A DNA stretch of 64,000 nt from Pedobacter frigiditerrae (GTDB lineage Bacteria; Bacteroidota; Bacteroidia; Sphingobacteriales; Sphingobacteriaceae). The stretch spans positions 2,108,001 to 2,172,000 of the forward strand of contig NZ_JAVTSS010000002.1 in assembly GCF_032678705.1 (NCBI RefSeq), read 5' to 3'. Position numbers and translations under genes: made by a program. Under the pieces are notes generated by a model that saw only the letters and a list, made by a program, of their open reading frames with translations, was not told the DNA's origin and ran no database searches. Positions 25,650 to 33,941 of the stretch are shown here, one piece after another. How positions within the stretch are numbered: position 1 is the first letter of the stretch; every line of letters starts with the position of its first letter.

Positions 25650-25735
25650 ATCGTTTTAATTGTGAAATTGTTTTATTGTTGTTTGTATGCTGCTAACAAT
25701 CTAGCCATCTAACAATCCAACAATTTTTATTTTAA

Positions 25736-27478
25736 CTATCTATAAAAATCTATCGCGTATCTTTTGGTATTGTCTTTCATATCTACAACAAGTAACTCAA
25801 AAGTGTGCTTTCCCGTTGCGGTTCGTTCATCAAAGTTATGCCAAAGACTTGCACTTTTGGTGTCAAATTCCATCAAAACCCATTGGCCGTCAATATAGCC
25901 ATTAAAACTTTTAATTCCAGATAGGTTGTCGCTAATTCTAAAACTCATTTTAGTTAAGCCAGCCATATTTTTGCCATTGGCGATGTTAACAGGAATGATA
26001 TTCGGAGCAATGGTATCTATGGCAATGAAAAAACTACCAAAGTTACGAGGTGTGGCTTTTACATAGCCGTTTTCAAAATATCCACCTTGTGATGCTCGAT
26101 TGGTGTTAACGATTAGGGCCTTGTTTTGATATTTACTTAAAGTACTATCAGCTTTTATCCAAAGCTCAAATCCAATATGCAGCGGCGTTAAGTTATTATG
26201 AATTTGATGAATTGCTGAAAAAGCATTTCCCTGTGGTTTTGGTAATGTTTTGTAAACAAAGTTGAGGTCGTTGTATAATGTGCCTTTTGGTAAGATTACT
26301 TTAACAAGCGCATTGTTAAATTCATTTACGTTGGCGTAAGAATAAAGAGTTCCGGCAGTTGGCGATGGAGTATTGATAATCGCTTTTGAATCTGCCTGTA
26401 CATTAAATAATAAAGTACTTTTATTGCCTTTTGCATCTGTAATGACGTATTTCATTTCATGCAATTTGCCATCGTTAAAAGTAATTCTTCCGCTATTAAC
26501 CAAATTGCTGTAAATCTGTAAGGGATTTCCTGGGTCTACAAAACTTTTTTGAATGCTTCTTTTAAGGTTAAGTAAAGCAGGATAATCGATATGTGAATTA
26601 ATCGCTTTGCTATTCTCAAAACTAAAGCGCTCTAAGGCAGAAGTATAAATCGCCTTGCCATCTAAAAATAATTCGATAGAATAAACACCATTTAAACCCG
26701 AATTCCCACTATGTCTGTCTGTAGTAGAAATCCCAAAACCTACTTCGCCACTTAGGTTAATGGTTGTAACCTTATTTAAATTATACTTGCCTGCACCACC
26801 AACAACCTGAAAATATTGTTTGGGTGTAAGTTCATTAAAAGGTTTGCTATTAAGGCGATAAACATACATCGAAGAAATAACAGGAGGGATGTTGTCAGGG
26901 ATTTGAATGCCCAATAACTGAGGATTTACCGTAGCTTCGGTTTTGGTATCACGCAATTCAAAATGCAAATGCGGTCCGCCTGAGCTACCTGTATTACCAG
27001 AATAAGCAATTACATCTCCTTTCCTAACTGGAATTAAATCTGAATTTGGAAATTCATCAGTTTCATACGATTTGTTTTTGTACTGAATTGTCTTTACTTG
27101 TTGCGCAATTTTTGGGCTAAACCGAGACAAGTGGCCGTATACAGAGGTAAAACCATTTGGGTGATTGATATAAAGCGCTAATCCAAATCCGCTATTCTGA
27201 ACTCTTAGCCTAGAGATATAACCATCCGCAACTGCATAAATAGGATAGCCTGTTCTTTGGTTTGTTCTAAAATCCGCTCCAGAGTGAAAGTGATTTGACC
27301 TTAATTCGCCAAATGAACCTGCCAAAGCTGGAGGAACGATATCTAAAGGTTGCCTAAAATCGGTAAGTGGATAGCTGTTTTTGCTGAAAATCTGTTGGGC
27401 ATCAGCCTTGATGGCTACAAAAAGAAAGAGAATATAAAATGAGAGTTTTAGTGAGGTAGACTTAGTAGGTAGAAACAT
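25736..27478 (-). CDS. M23-family (LytM) metallopeptidase with long C-terminal beta-rich region
   Basis: 580 residues with a signal peptide ending near AKADAQQ (about residue 28). The peptidase domain comes first: H65 and D69 in HFHSGADF are zinc ligands, and the GPHLHFEL motif near residue 170 supplies the remaining ligand and catalytic histidine. After about residue 215 the protein is beta-rich with no catalytic motif, perhaps a cell-wall or partner-binding region. Such enzymes cut peptide cross-links in peptidoglycan or regulate those that do. It lies 5 bp after the FAH-family gene, so the two are co-transcribed. Confidence 0.9.
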   Translation of the reverse strand: MFLPTKSTSLKLSFYILFLFVAIKADAQQIFSKNSYPLTDFRQPLDIVPPALAGSFGELRSNHFHSGADFRTNQRTGYPIYAVADGYISRLRVQNSGFGLALYINHPNGFTSVYGHLSRFSPKIAQQVKTIQYKNKSYETDEFPNSDLIPVRKGDVIAYSGNTGSSGGPHLHFELRDTKTEATVNPQLLGIQIPDNIPPVISSMYVYRLNSKPFNELTPKQYFQVVGGAGKYNLNKVTTINLSGEVGFGISTTDRHSGNSGLNGVYSIELFLDGKAIYTSALERFSFENSKAINSHIDYPALLNLKRSIQKSFVDPGNPLQIYSNLVNSGRITFNDGKLHEMKYVITDAKGNKSTLLFNVQADSKAIINTPSPTAGTLYSYANVNEFNNALVKVILPKGTLYNDLNFVYKTLPKPQGNAFSAIHQIHNNLTPLHIGFELWIKADSTLSKYQNKALIVNTNRASQGGYFENGYVKATPRNFGSFFIAIDTIAPNIIPVNIANGKNMAGLTKMSFRISDNLSGIKSFNGYIDGQWVLMEFDTKSASLWHNFDERTATGKHTFELLVVDMKDNTKRYAIDFYR

Positions 27479-27483
27479 TCTTA

Positions 27484-28095
27484 TTATTTAATACTAAAAT
27501 TGAGTAATTGTTTATCCATTAACCAACACTCTAACTGGTCGCCTTGTTTTACTTGACCAACACCTTCTGGCGTTCCGGTAAAAATTAAGTCGCCCTTTTT
27601 TAAGGTAATATATTGAGAAACGAATGAAATAATCTTCTCAAATGAAAACAAAAGATTAGCCGTATGTCCTTTCTGGCGAGTTTCTTTATTGATTTGCAGT
27701 TCGAATTTTATATCGTACATATCAGCATAATCTGCCTTTGGTAAGAAATTACTTACCGCAGCAGAGTTGTCAAAAGCCTTTGCCAATTCCCATGGCAAAC
27801 CTTTCTCTTTATGCTCGCTTTGAATATCCCTCGCTGTAAAATCTATTCCTAAGCCGATTTCATCATAATAATTTGATGCAAATTTTTCTGAAATGTGTTT
27901 GCCTTCCTTACAGATTTTTAAAACCACTTCTAATTCATAATGAATATCTGAAGAGAAATCTGGAATATAAAATGGTTTATTGTCTTTTAAAACAGCAGTA
28001 TCAGGTTTTAAAAATATGATAGGTTTTGTTGGAACAGCATTGTTCAATTCTTTGGCGTGAGCAGCATAATTGCGGCCAATGGCGATAATCTTCAT
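27484..28095 (-). CDS. Fumarylacetoacetate hydrolase (FAH) family protein
   Basis: 203 residues, the short form of the family (YcgM/FAHD1-like). The metal site is visible in DIHYELEVVLKI (E-x-E) and in LGIDFTARDIQ; KGLPWELAKAFDNSAA and FTGTPEGVGQVKQGD are also characteristic. Members are metal-dependent hydrolases or decarboxylases of beta-diketo acids such as acylpyruvates or oxaloacetate. The substrate is not resolved. It has a perfect -7 box 4 nt from its ATG and is the first gene of a two-gene unit with the M23 peptidase. Confidence 0.9.
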   Translation of the reverse strand: MKIIAIGRNYAAHAKELNNAVPTKPIIFLKPDTAVLKDNKPFYIPDFSSDIHYELEVVLKICKEGKHISEKFASNYYDEIGLGIDFTARDIQSEHKEKGLPWELAKAFDNSAAVSNFLPKADYADMYDIKFELQINKETRQKGHTANLLFSFEKIISFVSQYITLKKGDLIFTGTPEGVGQVKQGDQLECWLMDKQLLNFSIK

Positions 28096-28099
28096 AACT

Positions 28100-28107
28100 C
28101 AAAAATA
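28100..28107 (-). promoter_or_regulatory. Putative -7 box (TATTTTTG), 4 nt before the FAH-family start
   Basis: Exact TAnnTTTG on the minus strand, separated from the ATG at 28095 by AGTT only. One of several boxes in this window with this tight spacing. Confidence 0.5.
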
Positions 28108-28122
28108 GTAAGAAATAGGCAA

Positions 28123-28641
28123 TTAAAGAACAGAGATTTTCACAACCTTTTGTTCTCCGCCAGCAACAATTTTAAGAAAGTAAATGCCAGCATTTAACTT
28201 ATTTGGAATAGTATAAGTTTTTGTTTGCTCGCCACCTGGAGTTCTTTCATTAGCGAGTACAACAACGTCATTGCTTAGTAAATCTGTAATTTTAACAGAA
28301 AGCGTAGTTTCTCTATCTAAACGCAAGCTGATATTAATTTGCTCGTTTACTGGATTTGGGTAAACCTTTAAAACAGTTAATATTTTATTGCTTTTTGGTA
28401 GTGTTGTAGTGCCTGATACAGCGGTACTGCTAGGATTGTAACCGCCCATTGTGGTGTTTGGTTTATAGGGCTGTATAGTTCCCTTTATTTGCGGAACTCG
28501 ACTTACAACTTTAGGTTTTGGCTTAATACTTACTTTTCCAGTATCAATTTTTTGTGCAAAAACAGAAGGGCCTACCAAGGCAACCATGCAAATTATGCAG
28601 AGTATGCTCCATGAGAACGCTATTTTTGACCTTTTATACAT
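28123..28641 (-). CDS. Small secreted protein with type IX secretion (type A) sorting domain
   Basis: 172 residues. A signal peptide (hydrophobic to about residue 29, FAQK) is followed by a proline/lysine-rich, low-complexity stretch of about 60 residues. The last 80 residues form a type A sorting domain: VYPNPVNEQINISL, TTLSVKITDLLSNDVV, and LNAGIYFLKIV ending KVVKISVL. The domain directs export through the type IX secretion system, of which porT and porG are in this window. No separate functional domain remains, which is unusual. A -7 box lies 9 nt upstream of the start. Confidence 0.85.
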   Translation of the reverse strand: MYKRSKIAFSWSILCIICMVALVGPSVFAQKIDTGKVSIKPKPKVVSRVPQIKGTIQPYKPNTTMGGYNPSSTAVSGTTTLPKSNKILTVLKVYPNPVNEQINISLRLDRETTLSVKITDLLSNDVVVLANERTPGGEQTKTYTIPNKLNAGIYFLKIVAGGEQKVVKISVL

Positions 28642-28650
28642 CTATTCGAG

Positions 28651-28658
28651 CAAAAATA
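28651..28658 (-). promoter_or_regulatory. Putative -7 box (TATTTTTG) for the type IX cargo gene
   Basis: Exact TAnnTTTG on the minus strand, 9 nt from the ATG at 28641. Confidence 0.5.
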
Positions 28659-28805
28659 TAAATAATTAAACAAACAAATCAAACAACTTGTTGTAGAAAA
28701 CAATATTTAACAATATTTAACACCCATTTTTTCGACTATAATTTAAGGTATTCAGCGCATAAATTATGATGAAAATATTAATGAGCTTATTCCTAATAAT
28801 TTAAT

Positions 28806-28813
28806 TATTTTTG
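28806..28813 (+). promoter_or_regulatory. Putative -7 box (TATTTTTG) for kup
   Basis: Exact TAnnTTTG. The in-frame TTG at 28811-28813 lies inside the box, so the more likely start is the GTG at 28832, 18 nt past it. Confidence 0.5.
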
Positions 28814-28831
28814 CATCCAAATTTTATAGCA

Positions 28832-30793
28832 GTGTCAAATCATAAAAACGTTAATGCGCTTACCGCAGGTGGAGTTCTAGTTAGTTTAGGAATTGTTTTT
28901 GGAGATATTGGTACCTCACCACTCTATACCCTAAATGCTATTTTTACTATTATTTTAGGGGGTAAACAAGCCATTAGCAGAGATGTTGTGTTGGGCGTTT
29001 TATCTTGTATCATCTGGACCTTAACCTTACAAACAACCATAAAGTATGTAATAATTACATTAAGGGCAGATAATAAGGGTGAGGGAGGTATTTTTTCATT
29101 GTTTTCTTTAGTTAGAAAAAAGGCAAAGTGGTTAGTGATTCCTGCTACAATTGGAGGTTGTGCATTATTGGCAGATGGAATCATTACACCAAGTATTACA
29201 GTGACCTCAGCAATTGAGGGTTTAACCAATAAATTTGATAACGTCCCTATTATTCCAATCGTAATTGGAATTTTAAGCATATTATTTCTTATTCAACAAT
29301 TTGGGACAAATCTAGTTGGAAGGCTTTTTGGCCCAGTTATGTTTGTTTGGTTTGCTGTTTTAGGAGTTGTTGGGATATCTTATGTTGTTAAGGATTTTAG
29401 TGTTTTACAGGCCTTCAATCCTTATTGGGCGATACATCTATTGAGTACAAATAGTCTTGCATTTGTTATTTTGGGTGGTGTTTTTCTATGTACAACAGGG
29501 GCAGAAGCACTTTATTCAGATCTTGGTCATTGTGGAAGAAATAATATACGCATAAGTTGGATTTTTGTGAAGCTAACCCTGATACTTAATTATCTAGGGC
29601 AAGGCGTATGGATTTTACATAACGGAGCTACATACATACCAAATGCTAAGATGAATCCGTTCTTTGAAATTGTTCCAGACCAATATCAAATTGCCATGGT
29701 TTGTTTGGCAACTATGGCTGCAATAATTGCAAGTCAGGCTTTAATTAGTGGTTCGTTTACATTGATTGCAGAGGCTGTTCGTTTAAATCTTTGGCCAAAA
29801 ATCAGAATAGTTTATCCTACTGCTTCGAAAGGACAATTATATGTGCCGGCAATTAATTGGATGTTATGGGTAGGTTGTGTTGGTATAGTTTTACTATTTC
29901 AAAAGGCCGAAAAAATGGATGCAGCATATGGTCTTTCGATTACCATAGCAATGTTGATGACAACCATTTTGGTTACGTATTATTTACGTAGTAAACGTTT
30001 TCCTAAATATATAATTGGTGCATTCTTAGTTACCTATATAATTATTGAGGGTACATTTTTAGTAAGTAATTTAACTAAATTCTTACATGGTGGCTGGGTG
30101 ACAGTGTTAATAGGATCCGTTTTGTTTTCTATTATGTGGAGCTGGTACGTAGCTCGAAAAATCAAAAATAGATTTGTTAAGTATGTGGAGATTGAAGATT
30201 ATTATCAGATTATAAATGAATTAAGTAGTGATATCTCAGTTCCCAAATATTCCTCTCAACTAGTTTATTTAACAAGTGCTAATTTTAAAACGGAAATAGA
30301 ATCAAAAATTATTTATTCGATTATCCAGAAAGAGCCGAAGCGAGCTGATGTGTATTGGTTAGTACACGTTGATGTTGTTGATGAACCATATACAAGAGAT
30401 TATAAAGTAGAATTTTTAATCCCTGGTAAACTTATTCGTATCGATTTTAAACTCGGATTTAGGGTAGAACAACGTGTTAATTTGCTTTATCGTAAAGTGG
30501 TTGAGGAATTGGTTAAAAATGGTGAAATTGATATTACGAGTCAGTACACTTCATTAAATAAACATAACATTGCTGGTGATTTTCGTTTTGTCTTATTAGA
30601 GAAACACCTGTCTAAATTTACCAACTTAAGTTTCTATGAACGTAGTATCATGGATTATTATTTCTTGCTTAAACATTTTAGCTTATCTGAAGTAAGTGGT
30701 TTTGGATTAGATTCTAGTTACGTAGAAGTAGAAAAAGTTCCTTTGATTTTTGTTACTCCTGATGATATAGAGTTAAATAGATTAGCAGTTTAG
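28832..30793 (+). CDS. kup: KUP-family potassium uptake protein
   Basis: 653 residues from the GTG start at 28832 (protein begins MSNHKNVNALTAGGVLVSLG). The family signature GIVFGDIGTSPLYTL follows at once in the first membrane helix; about 12 helices run to residue 450, with the usual NKGEGGIFSLFSL and PSITVTSAIEGL segments. A hydrophilic C-terminal domain of about 190 residues ends the protein. It imports potassium, probably with protons. It is transcribed alone and has an inverted repeat (30809-30857) after its stop. Confidence 0.95.
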   Translation: MSNHKNVNALTAGGVLVSLGIVFGDIGTSPLYTLNAIFTIILGGKQAISRDVVLGVLSCIIWTLTLQTTIKYVIITLRADNKGEGGIFSLFSLVRKKAKWLVIPATIGGCALLADGIITPSITVTSAIEGLTNKFDNVPIIPIVIGILSILFLIQQFGTNLVGRLFGPVMFVWFAVLGVVGISYVVKDFSVLQAFNPYWAIHLLSTNSLAFVILGGVFLCTTGAEALYSDLGHCGRNNIRISWIFVKLTLILNYLGQGVWILHNGATYIPNAKMNPFFEIVPDQYQIAMVCLATMAAIIASQALISGSFTLIAEAVRLNLWPKIRIVYPTASKGQLYVPAINWMLWVGCVGIVLLFQKAEKMDAAYGLSITIAMLMTTILVTYYLRSKRFPKYIIGAFLVTYIIIEGTFLVSNLTKFLHGGWVTVLIGSVLFSIMWSWYVARKIKNRFVKYVEIEDYYQIINELSSDISVPKYSSQLVYLTSANFKTEIESKIIYSIIQKEPKRADVYWLVHVDVVDEPYTRDYKVEFLIPGKLIRIDFKLGFRVEQRVNLLYRKVVEELVKNGEIDITSQYTSLNKHNIAGDFRFVLLEKHLSKFTNLSFYERSIMDYYFLLKHFSLSEVSGFGLDSSYVEVEKVPLIFVTPDDIELNRLAV

Positions 30794-30808
30794 TCTGTCG
30801 ATCAATAA

Positions 30809-31010
30809 TAGCCACAGATTAACAGATTATTTAATTTAAATCTGCGATCTGTGGCTAAATAATTTTAGTCCTTGGAGCTTTAGAACTATTGTTTTGTTGG
30901 ACTTGTTGATAGATTTACATCATAGCAGCAACCTCATTCTAATCTGCTAACTGTGGCTAATAATTTGAATTTTTGGTGTTCTTAAAACTATGTGTCTATG
31001 TGGTAAAACA
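30809..31010. repeat. Inverted repeat and CACAGATT / CACATAG-type spacer repeats after kup
   Basis: TAGCCACAGAT (30809-30819) pairs with ATCTGTGGCTA (30847-30857), an 11-bp perfect stem with no T-run. Fragments of the same words (AATCTGCTAACTGTGGCTAA) recur at about 30940-30962, and CTATGTGTCTATGTGG at about 30989-31004. No gene in this gap. Confidence 0.55.
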
Positions 31011-31015
31011 TTAGC

Positions 31016-32062
31016 TTACCCTGCCACCTTATCACCAAATGGCAATTTCTTAAGCAGATAAATAACCAATCCCGAGATACTTAAACACATCACCGTGGTC
31101 AGTGGAATCCCGAAAACTACTCCAAATACAGCTCCATTCATTCCAAATCTGCTCATATAGTATAACACCAAAATGTGCACAAAGTAAATTCCAAAACTAT
31201 GTTTGTTAATGAATTTTCTAATCGCTTTTAATTGTGGATTTACTAAATAAGAATGTTTAAAGAATAAAAATAATCCTACAGCAGAAATAACCACATTTGG
31301 AGAAAAGTAGGTATATAAATCAATAGTAAAACGCCCGTTATACTTTGATAAAAAATAGGTTCCGAAAATGGTGAGTAATATACCAGTTGTAAAAATGAGA
31401 AAGGAAATGGTTCTGATATGCTTTACCTTTTCAAAGTTTCTAATCGATAAATAATAACCTAAAACGACGTAACCTACAAATCCAGAGAAATATTTTAGGT
31501 TAAAATCTGGAATGTATTTAGAAAACAGAGGTTGGGCAATAATAATAGCGATAACCCAAAGAGCCAGAAAATAGATAATCTCTTTTTCAGTTGCCTTTTT
31601 CACCCATTTCGATAAAATCGGAATGAATAAATATATCCCAATGATCATGTAGATATACCAAAAATGATAAGTTGTTTTATAAGCAATTTTAGTAGAGCCT
31701 ATATTTAACATCTCTAAAAACGGAAGTTTAAACCCGTTTTTTAAGGTGGTTAAAACGTGAATTAAATAGATTGAAATCCAAAATAGATATGGGAAAATAA
31801 TACGCGTAACTCGTTTTTTTAGATAATCACCAAGTTGATAGTCTTTTGGTAAAAGTAGAGCCCCAGTAATCATTACAAAAACCGGAACGCAGAACCTCAC
31901 TAAACTGTCATATACATTAGCCGTCCACCAATTAAAACCTGATATTCTCTCAAATTTGTACAGAAAGGGGGCAGCAACGTGAAGAAGTATCACACTGATG
32001 GTTGCCACAACCCTTAAATTATCTAGCCAAGAAGTGTCTTCCCTTTGTTCAAAATCGCTCAT
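31016..32062 (-). CDS. Membrane acyltransferase, acyltransferase-3 family
   Basis: 348 residues from the ATG at 32062. About ten hydrophobic segments; the first carries the catalytic histidine region (DNLRVVATISVILLHVAAPF), followed by PVFVMITGALLLPKDY and, near the end, FGIYFVHILVLYYM, all typical of acyltransferase-3 proteins (OafA/WecH-like) that acylate sugars or other exported compounds. The acceptor is unknown and there are no glycan genes nearby. A longer TTG-start reading (32071) is rejected because that TTG is the end of the -7 box. Confidence 0.88.
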   Translation of the reverse strand: MSDFEQREDTSWLDNLRVVATISVILLHVAAPFLYKFERISGFNWWTANVYDSLVRFCVPVFVMITGALLLPKDYQLGDYLKKRVTRIIFPYLFWISIYLIHVLTTLKNGFKLPFLEMLNIGSTKIAYKTTYHFWYIYMIIGIYLFIPILSKWVKKATEKEIIYFLALWVIAIIIAQPLFSKYIPDFNLKYFSGFVGYVVLGYYLSIRNFEKVKHIRTISFLIFTTGILLTIFGTYFLSKYNGRFTIDLYTYFSPNVVISAVGLFLFFKHSYLVNPQLKAIRKFINKHSFGIYFVHILVLYYMSRFGMNGAVFGVVFGIPLTTVMCLSISGLVIYLLKKLPFGDKVAG

Positions 32063-32068
32063 TCTTGG

Positions 32069-32076
32069 CAAAGGTA
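32069..32076 (-). promoter_or_regulatory. Putative -7 box (TACCTTTG), 6 nt before the acyltransferase start
   Basis: Exact TAnnTTTG on the minus strand; CCAAGA separates it from the ATG at 32062. Confidence 0.5.
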
Positions 32077-32083
32077 GGGATTA

Positions 32084-32101
32084 ACCACATAGGCACATAG
32101 G
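32084..32101. repeat. CACATAGG spacer repeat
   Basis: CCACATAGGCACATAGG, two direct copies of an 8-bp word. A reverse-complement relative lies at about 30989-31004, on the other side of the acyltransferase gene. Confidence 0.5.
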
Positions 32102-32114
32102 AAAATAGTTTTGT

Positions 32115-32143
32115 CCTATTAGTTGGTGTCTTACTTACTTAGA
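32115..32143 (+). repeat. Degenerate REP copy D
   Basis: CCTATTAGTTGGTGTCTTAC... aligns over 29 nt with the REP flanking the RAYT gene (CCTAT, GGTGTCT and the final GA retained), but the right arm no longer pairs. It lies 12 bp beyond the stop of the Arr gene. Confidence 0.5.
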
Positions 32144-32154
32144 TAGGGGCAAGG

Positions 32155-32898
32155 CTAATTAATGATTTCCCCCTTATTATTTGCTAATTTTTCACGAAAT
32201 TTTTCAATCTCTTCAGGTGTTTGTCTAGACCATTCTGTTACTTCTCCGATAACTTTCAATGGAGCTTGTGAACGATAGGAACGAGTTGGATTGCCTGGGA
32301 ATTTTTTATCTGTCAGATTTGGGTCGTTCTCAAAGCTACCTGTTGGTTCAACGATATACACCCGTTCACGTTCATCACCCTTTGCTAACGCAGCTGCTAG
32401 TCCTGCTCCATTAACCAATGCAGTAAAATAAATATGGTTCATCTTTATTTCAGATTGGTAATTGGAAATGCCACCAGCTGTTAGCAAGTCATTAACCTGC
32501 AAATCTGCTCTCGTACCATGGTAAAAAGGTCCTTCGTCAGAAGGGTTATCTTTAAACATATTTCCTAATTCATTATTCTTTTTTGCATTATCCAAGTCCC
32601 CTAAGCTCTCATAACATTTAGCAATATTAAAATATAGAGAAGGAAATGCACTTTTAACGGAGTCATCATTTGTTTTTAATGCAAACTGCAAAGCAATTTC
32701 AAGCCATTTTAAGTTATCGGAAATATCTTTCTGGCACCTAGCGACATAATGAGCCGCAAGAAACTTTTCAAAATCATTTGTTGCTTCATCCCAGGCTTGG
32801 AGAAACAGTTTAAGTGCTTCTTCTTGTTTAGACTTTTGCTCCATTTCCATGCCATGAAGGCATAATTTAACAACATTGTTGAATGGTGAGAATTCCAT
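32155..32898 (-). CDS. TPR - rifamycin ADP-ribosyltransferase (Arr) fusion
   Basis: 247 residues. The C-terminal part (about 125-247) matches Arr closely by recall: FYHGTRADLQVNDLLTAGG, SNYQSEIKMNHIYFTALVNG, GLAAALAKGDERERVYIVEP and DKKFPGNPTRSYRS. Arr transfers ADP-ribose from NAD+ to the C23 hydroxyl of rifamycins. The N-terminal 120 residues are helical with TPR-like pairs (EEALKLFLQAWDEA; YFNIAKCYESLGDLDNAKKN). Classical Arr proteins are about 140 residues and lack this part. It follows a small unknown gene by about 40 bp on the same strand and precedes REP copy D. Confidence 0.88.
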   Translation of the reverse strand: MEFSPFNNVVKLCLHGMEMEQKSKQEEALKLFLQAWDEATNDFEKFLAAHYVARCQKDISDNLKWLEIALQFALKTNDDSVKSAFPSLYFNIAKCYESLGDLDNAKKNNELGNMFKDNPSDEGPFYHGTRADLQVNDLLTAGGISNYQSEIKMNHIYFTALVNGAGLAAALAKGDERERVYIVEPTGSFENDPNLTDKKFPGNPTRSYRSQAPLKVIGEVTEWSRQTPEEIEKFREKLANNKGEIIN

Positions 32899-32938
32899 TT
32901 TCTAATTGTTTTATGTAATTAGTGTTTTGATTTATTTT

Positions 32939-33148
32939 TTATTTAGAGTTAAACAACTCAAGTCTTTTTTCAATTCTTTCGATGATATCAGAATCATTGT
33001 CATTGTAAATGTCTCTTAGTTGGTATTCCTCATTTGACTTAAATTCATTTATTCCTAAATTGAAAATCGCCTGACCAAATCTCTGGCTAGGGTTTTGATC
33101 TAAATAGATTTTTAATTTCTCAAGTATTATTCTGTGTTCTTCTATCAT
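32939..33148 (-). CDS. Small protein of unknown function upstream of Arr
   Basis: 69 residues from the ATG at 33148 (begins MIEEHRIILEKLKIYLDQNP). The frame stays open further upstream and a TTG at 33202 would add 18 residues, but that stretch runs towards REP copy A and looks less protein-like. Features: amphipathic N-terminal helix, QRFGQAIFNLGINEF, then LRDIYNDNDSDIIERIEKRL. I do not recognise a characterised family. Spacing of about 40 bp suggests co-transcription with the TPR-Arr gene. Confidence 0.55.
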   Translation of the reverse strand: MIEEHRIILEKLKIYLDQNPSQRFGQAIFNLGINEFKSNEEYQLRDIYNDNDSDIIERIEKRLELFNSK

Positions 33149-33234
33149 AAATTGTGATAACTGTTTTCTGCATAGTGATGGATTCTCATCTCTAAAGGTC
33201 AACTGCCAAACTGATGTGAGCAGCTGATTTTTGT

Positions 33235-33263
33235 CCTATCGGTCGGTGTCTCACCGACCGAAA
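33235..33263 (+). repeat. REP palindrome copy A (3' flank of RAYT gene)
   Basis: 29 nt beginning CCTATCGGTCGGTG and ending CACCGACCGAAA around a TCT centre: a perfect hairpin with arms CGGTCGGTG / CACCGACCG. It lies 3 bp past the RAYT stop codon. Identical over all 29 nt to copy B in inverted orientation. Confidence 0.85.
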
Positions 33264-33265
33264 AG

Positions 33266-33811
33266 CTAGTTTTTGTAATGGGTTAAGATACAAAACTCAT
33301 CAATCCCTGTTAAGTAAAATTTTGCACTGCTCCACCTATAGTTTTCGGGATATTTTGCTAAATTCCATTTTTCTTTCGTTGGATTCAAATGTATATAATC
33401 TAATTTCTGAATTAGAATTGTTTCGGTACTTATAGAGATTGCAAGTGGATCACGTTTCCAGAATTGATAGTTTCTATCCATTTTTTCAGATTGATAATCA
33501 TTTAGTAATATAGTGTTATTGGTCAGCAGATATCTTCTAAATTGATGAGCAGTGAATTTTGTAAAACTTGCAGCTGGACTCTCCTTACCATTAAGACTTA
33601 ACATATTCCATAATAAGTGAATATGATTTGGCATAATTACATAACCATAAATTTCTACTAACTTTTGCTTAACTAGAAACTGCAAAGAACTAATTACAAT
33701 TAGTTTTAGGTTGTCATCAGCTAATAGATGAGCAAAATTACAAATGGTATCAGTGTAAAAATATGAATTATAAAAATCCATTTGTCCCTGTCGTTTATGA
33801 AATATATGCAT
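33266..33811 (-). CDS. REP-associated tyrosine transposase (RAYT, Y1/HUH family)
   Basis: 181 residues. The HUH metal-binding motif is in GYVIMPNHIHLLW (near residue 57), and the catalytic tyrosine should be in the family's YIHLNP segment (KLDYIHLNPTKEKW, near 139). WSSAKFYLTG follows, as usual in TnpA_REP proteins. These single-strand nucleases recognise and cleave REP hairpins. Here identical REP copies stand on both sides in inverted orientation (33235-33263 and 33884-33912), as in known REP/RAYT loci. The ATG at 33781, ten codons in, is an alternative start; an 8-bp inverted repeat spans that region. Confidence 0.9.
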   Translation of the reverse strand: MHIFHKRQGQMDFYNSYFYTDTICNFAHLLADDNLKLIVISSLQFLVKQKLVEIYGYVIMPNHIHLLWNMLSLNGKESPAASFTKFTAHQFRRYLLTNNTILLNDYQSEKMDRNYQFWKRDPLAISISTETILIQKLDYIHLNPTKEKWNLAKYPENYRWSSAKFYLTGIDEFCILTHYKN

Positions 33812-33883
33812 AATTTGTAATCAGTTGTAGGGACAACAATACAAGTTAGCTATTTTCTCTAAAATTAGAAATTTTTTGAGTGG

Positions 33884-33912
33884 TTTCGGTCGGTGAGACA
33901 CCGACCGATAGG
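33884..33912 (-). repeat. REP palindrome copy B (5' flank of RAYT gene)
   Basis: Reverse complement of copy A over 29 nt, with hairpin arms CGGTCGGTG / CACCGACCG. It lies between the RAYT start and the stop of the esterase gene, 30 bp beyond the latter. Confidence 0.85.
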
Positions 33913-33941
33913 CGAACTTTATCCTTTTCTAAATCTTGCCC

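Noticed and set aside
30809..30857. Intrinsic terminator of kup
   Set aside because: The 11-bp stem is perfect but there is no T-run after it and its words recur as dispersed spacer repeats; recorded as a repeat instead.
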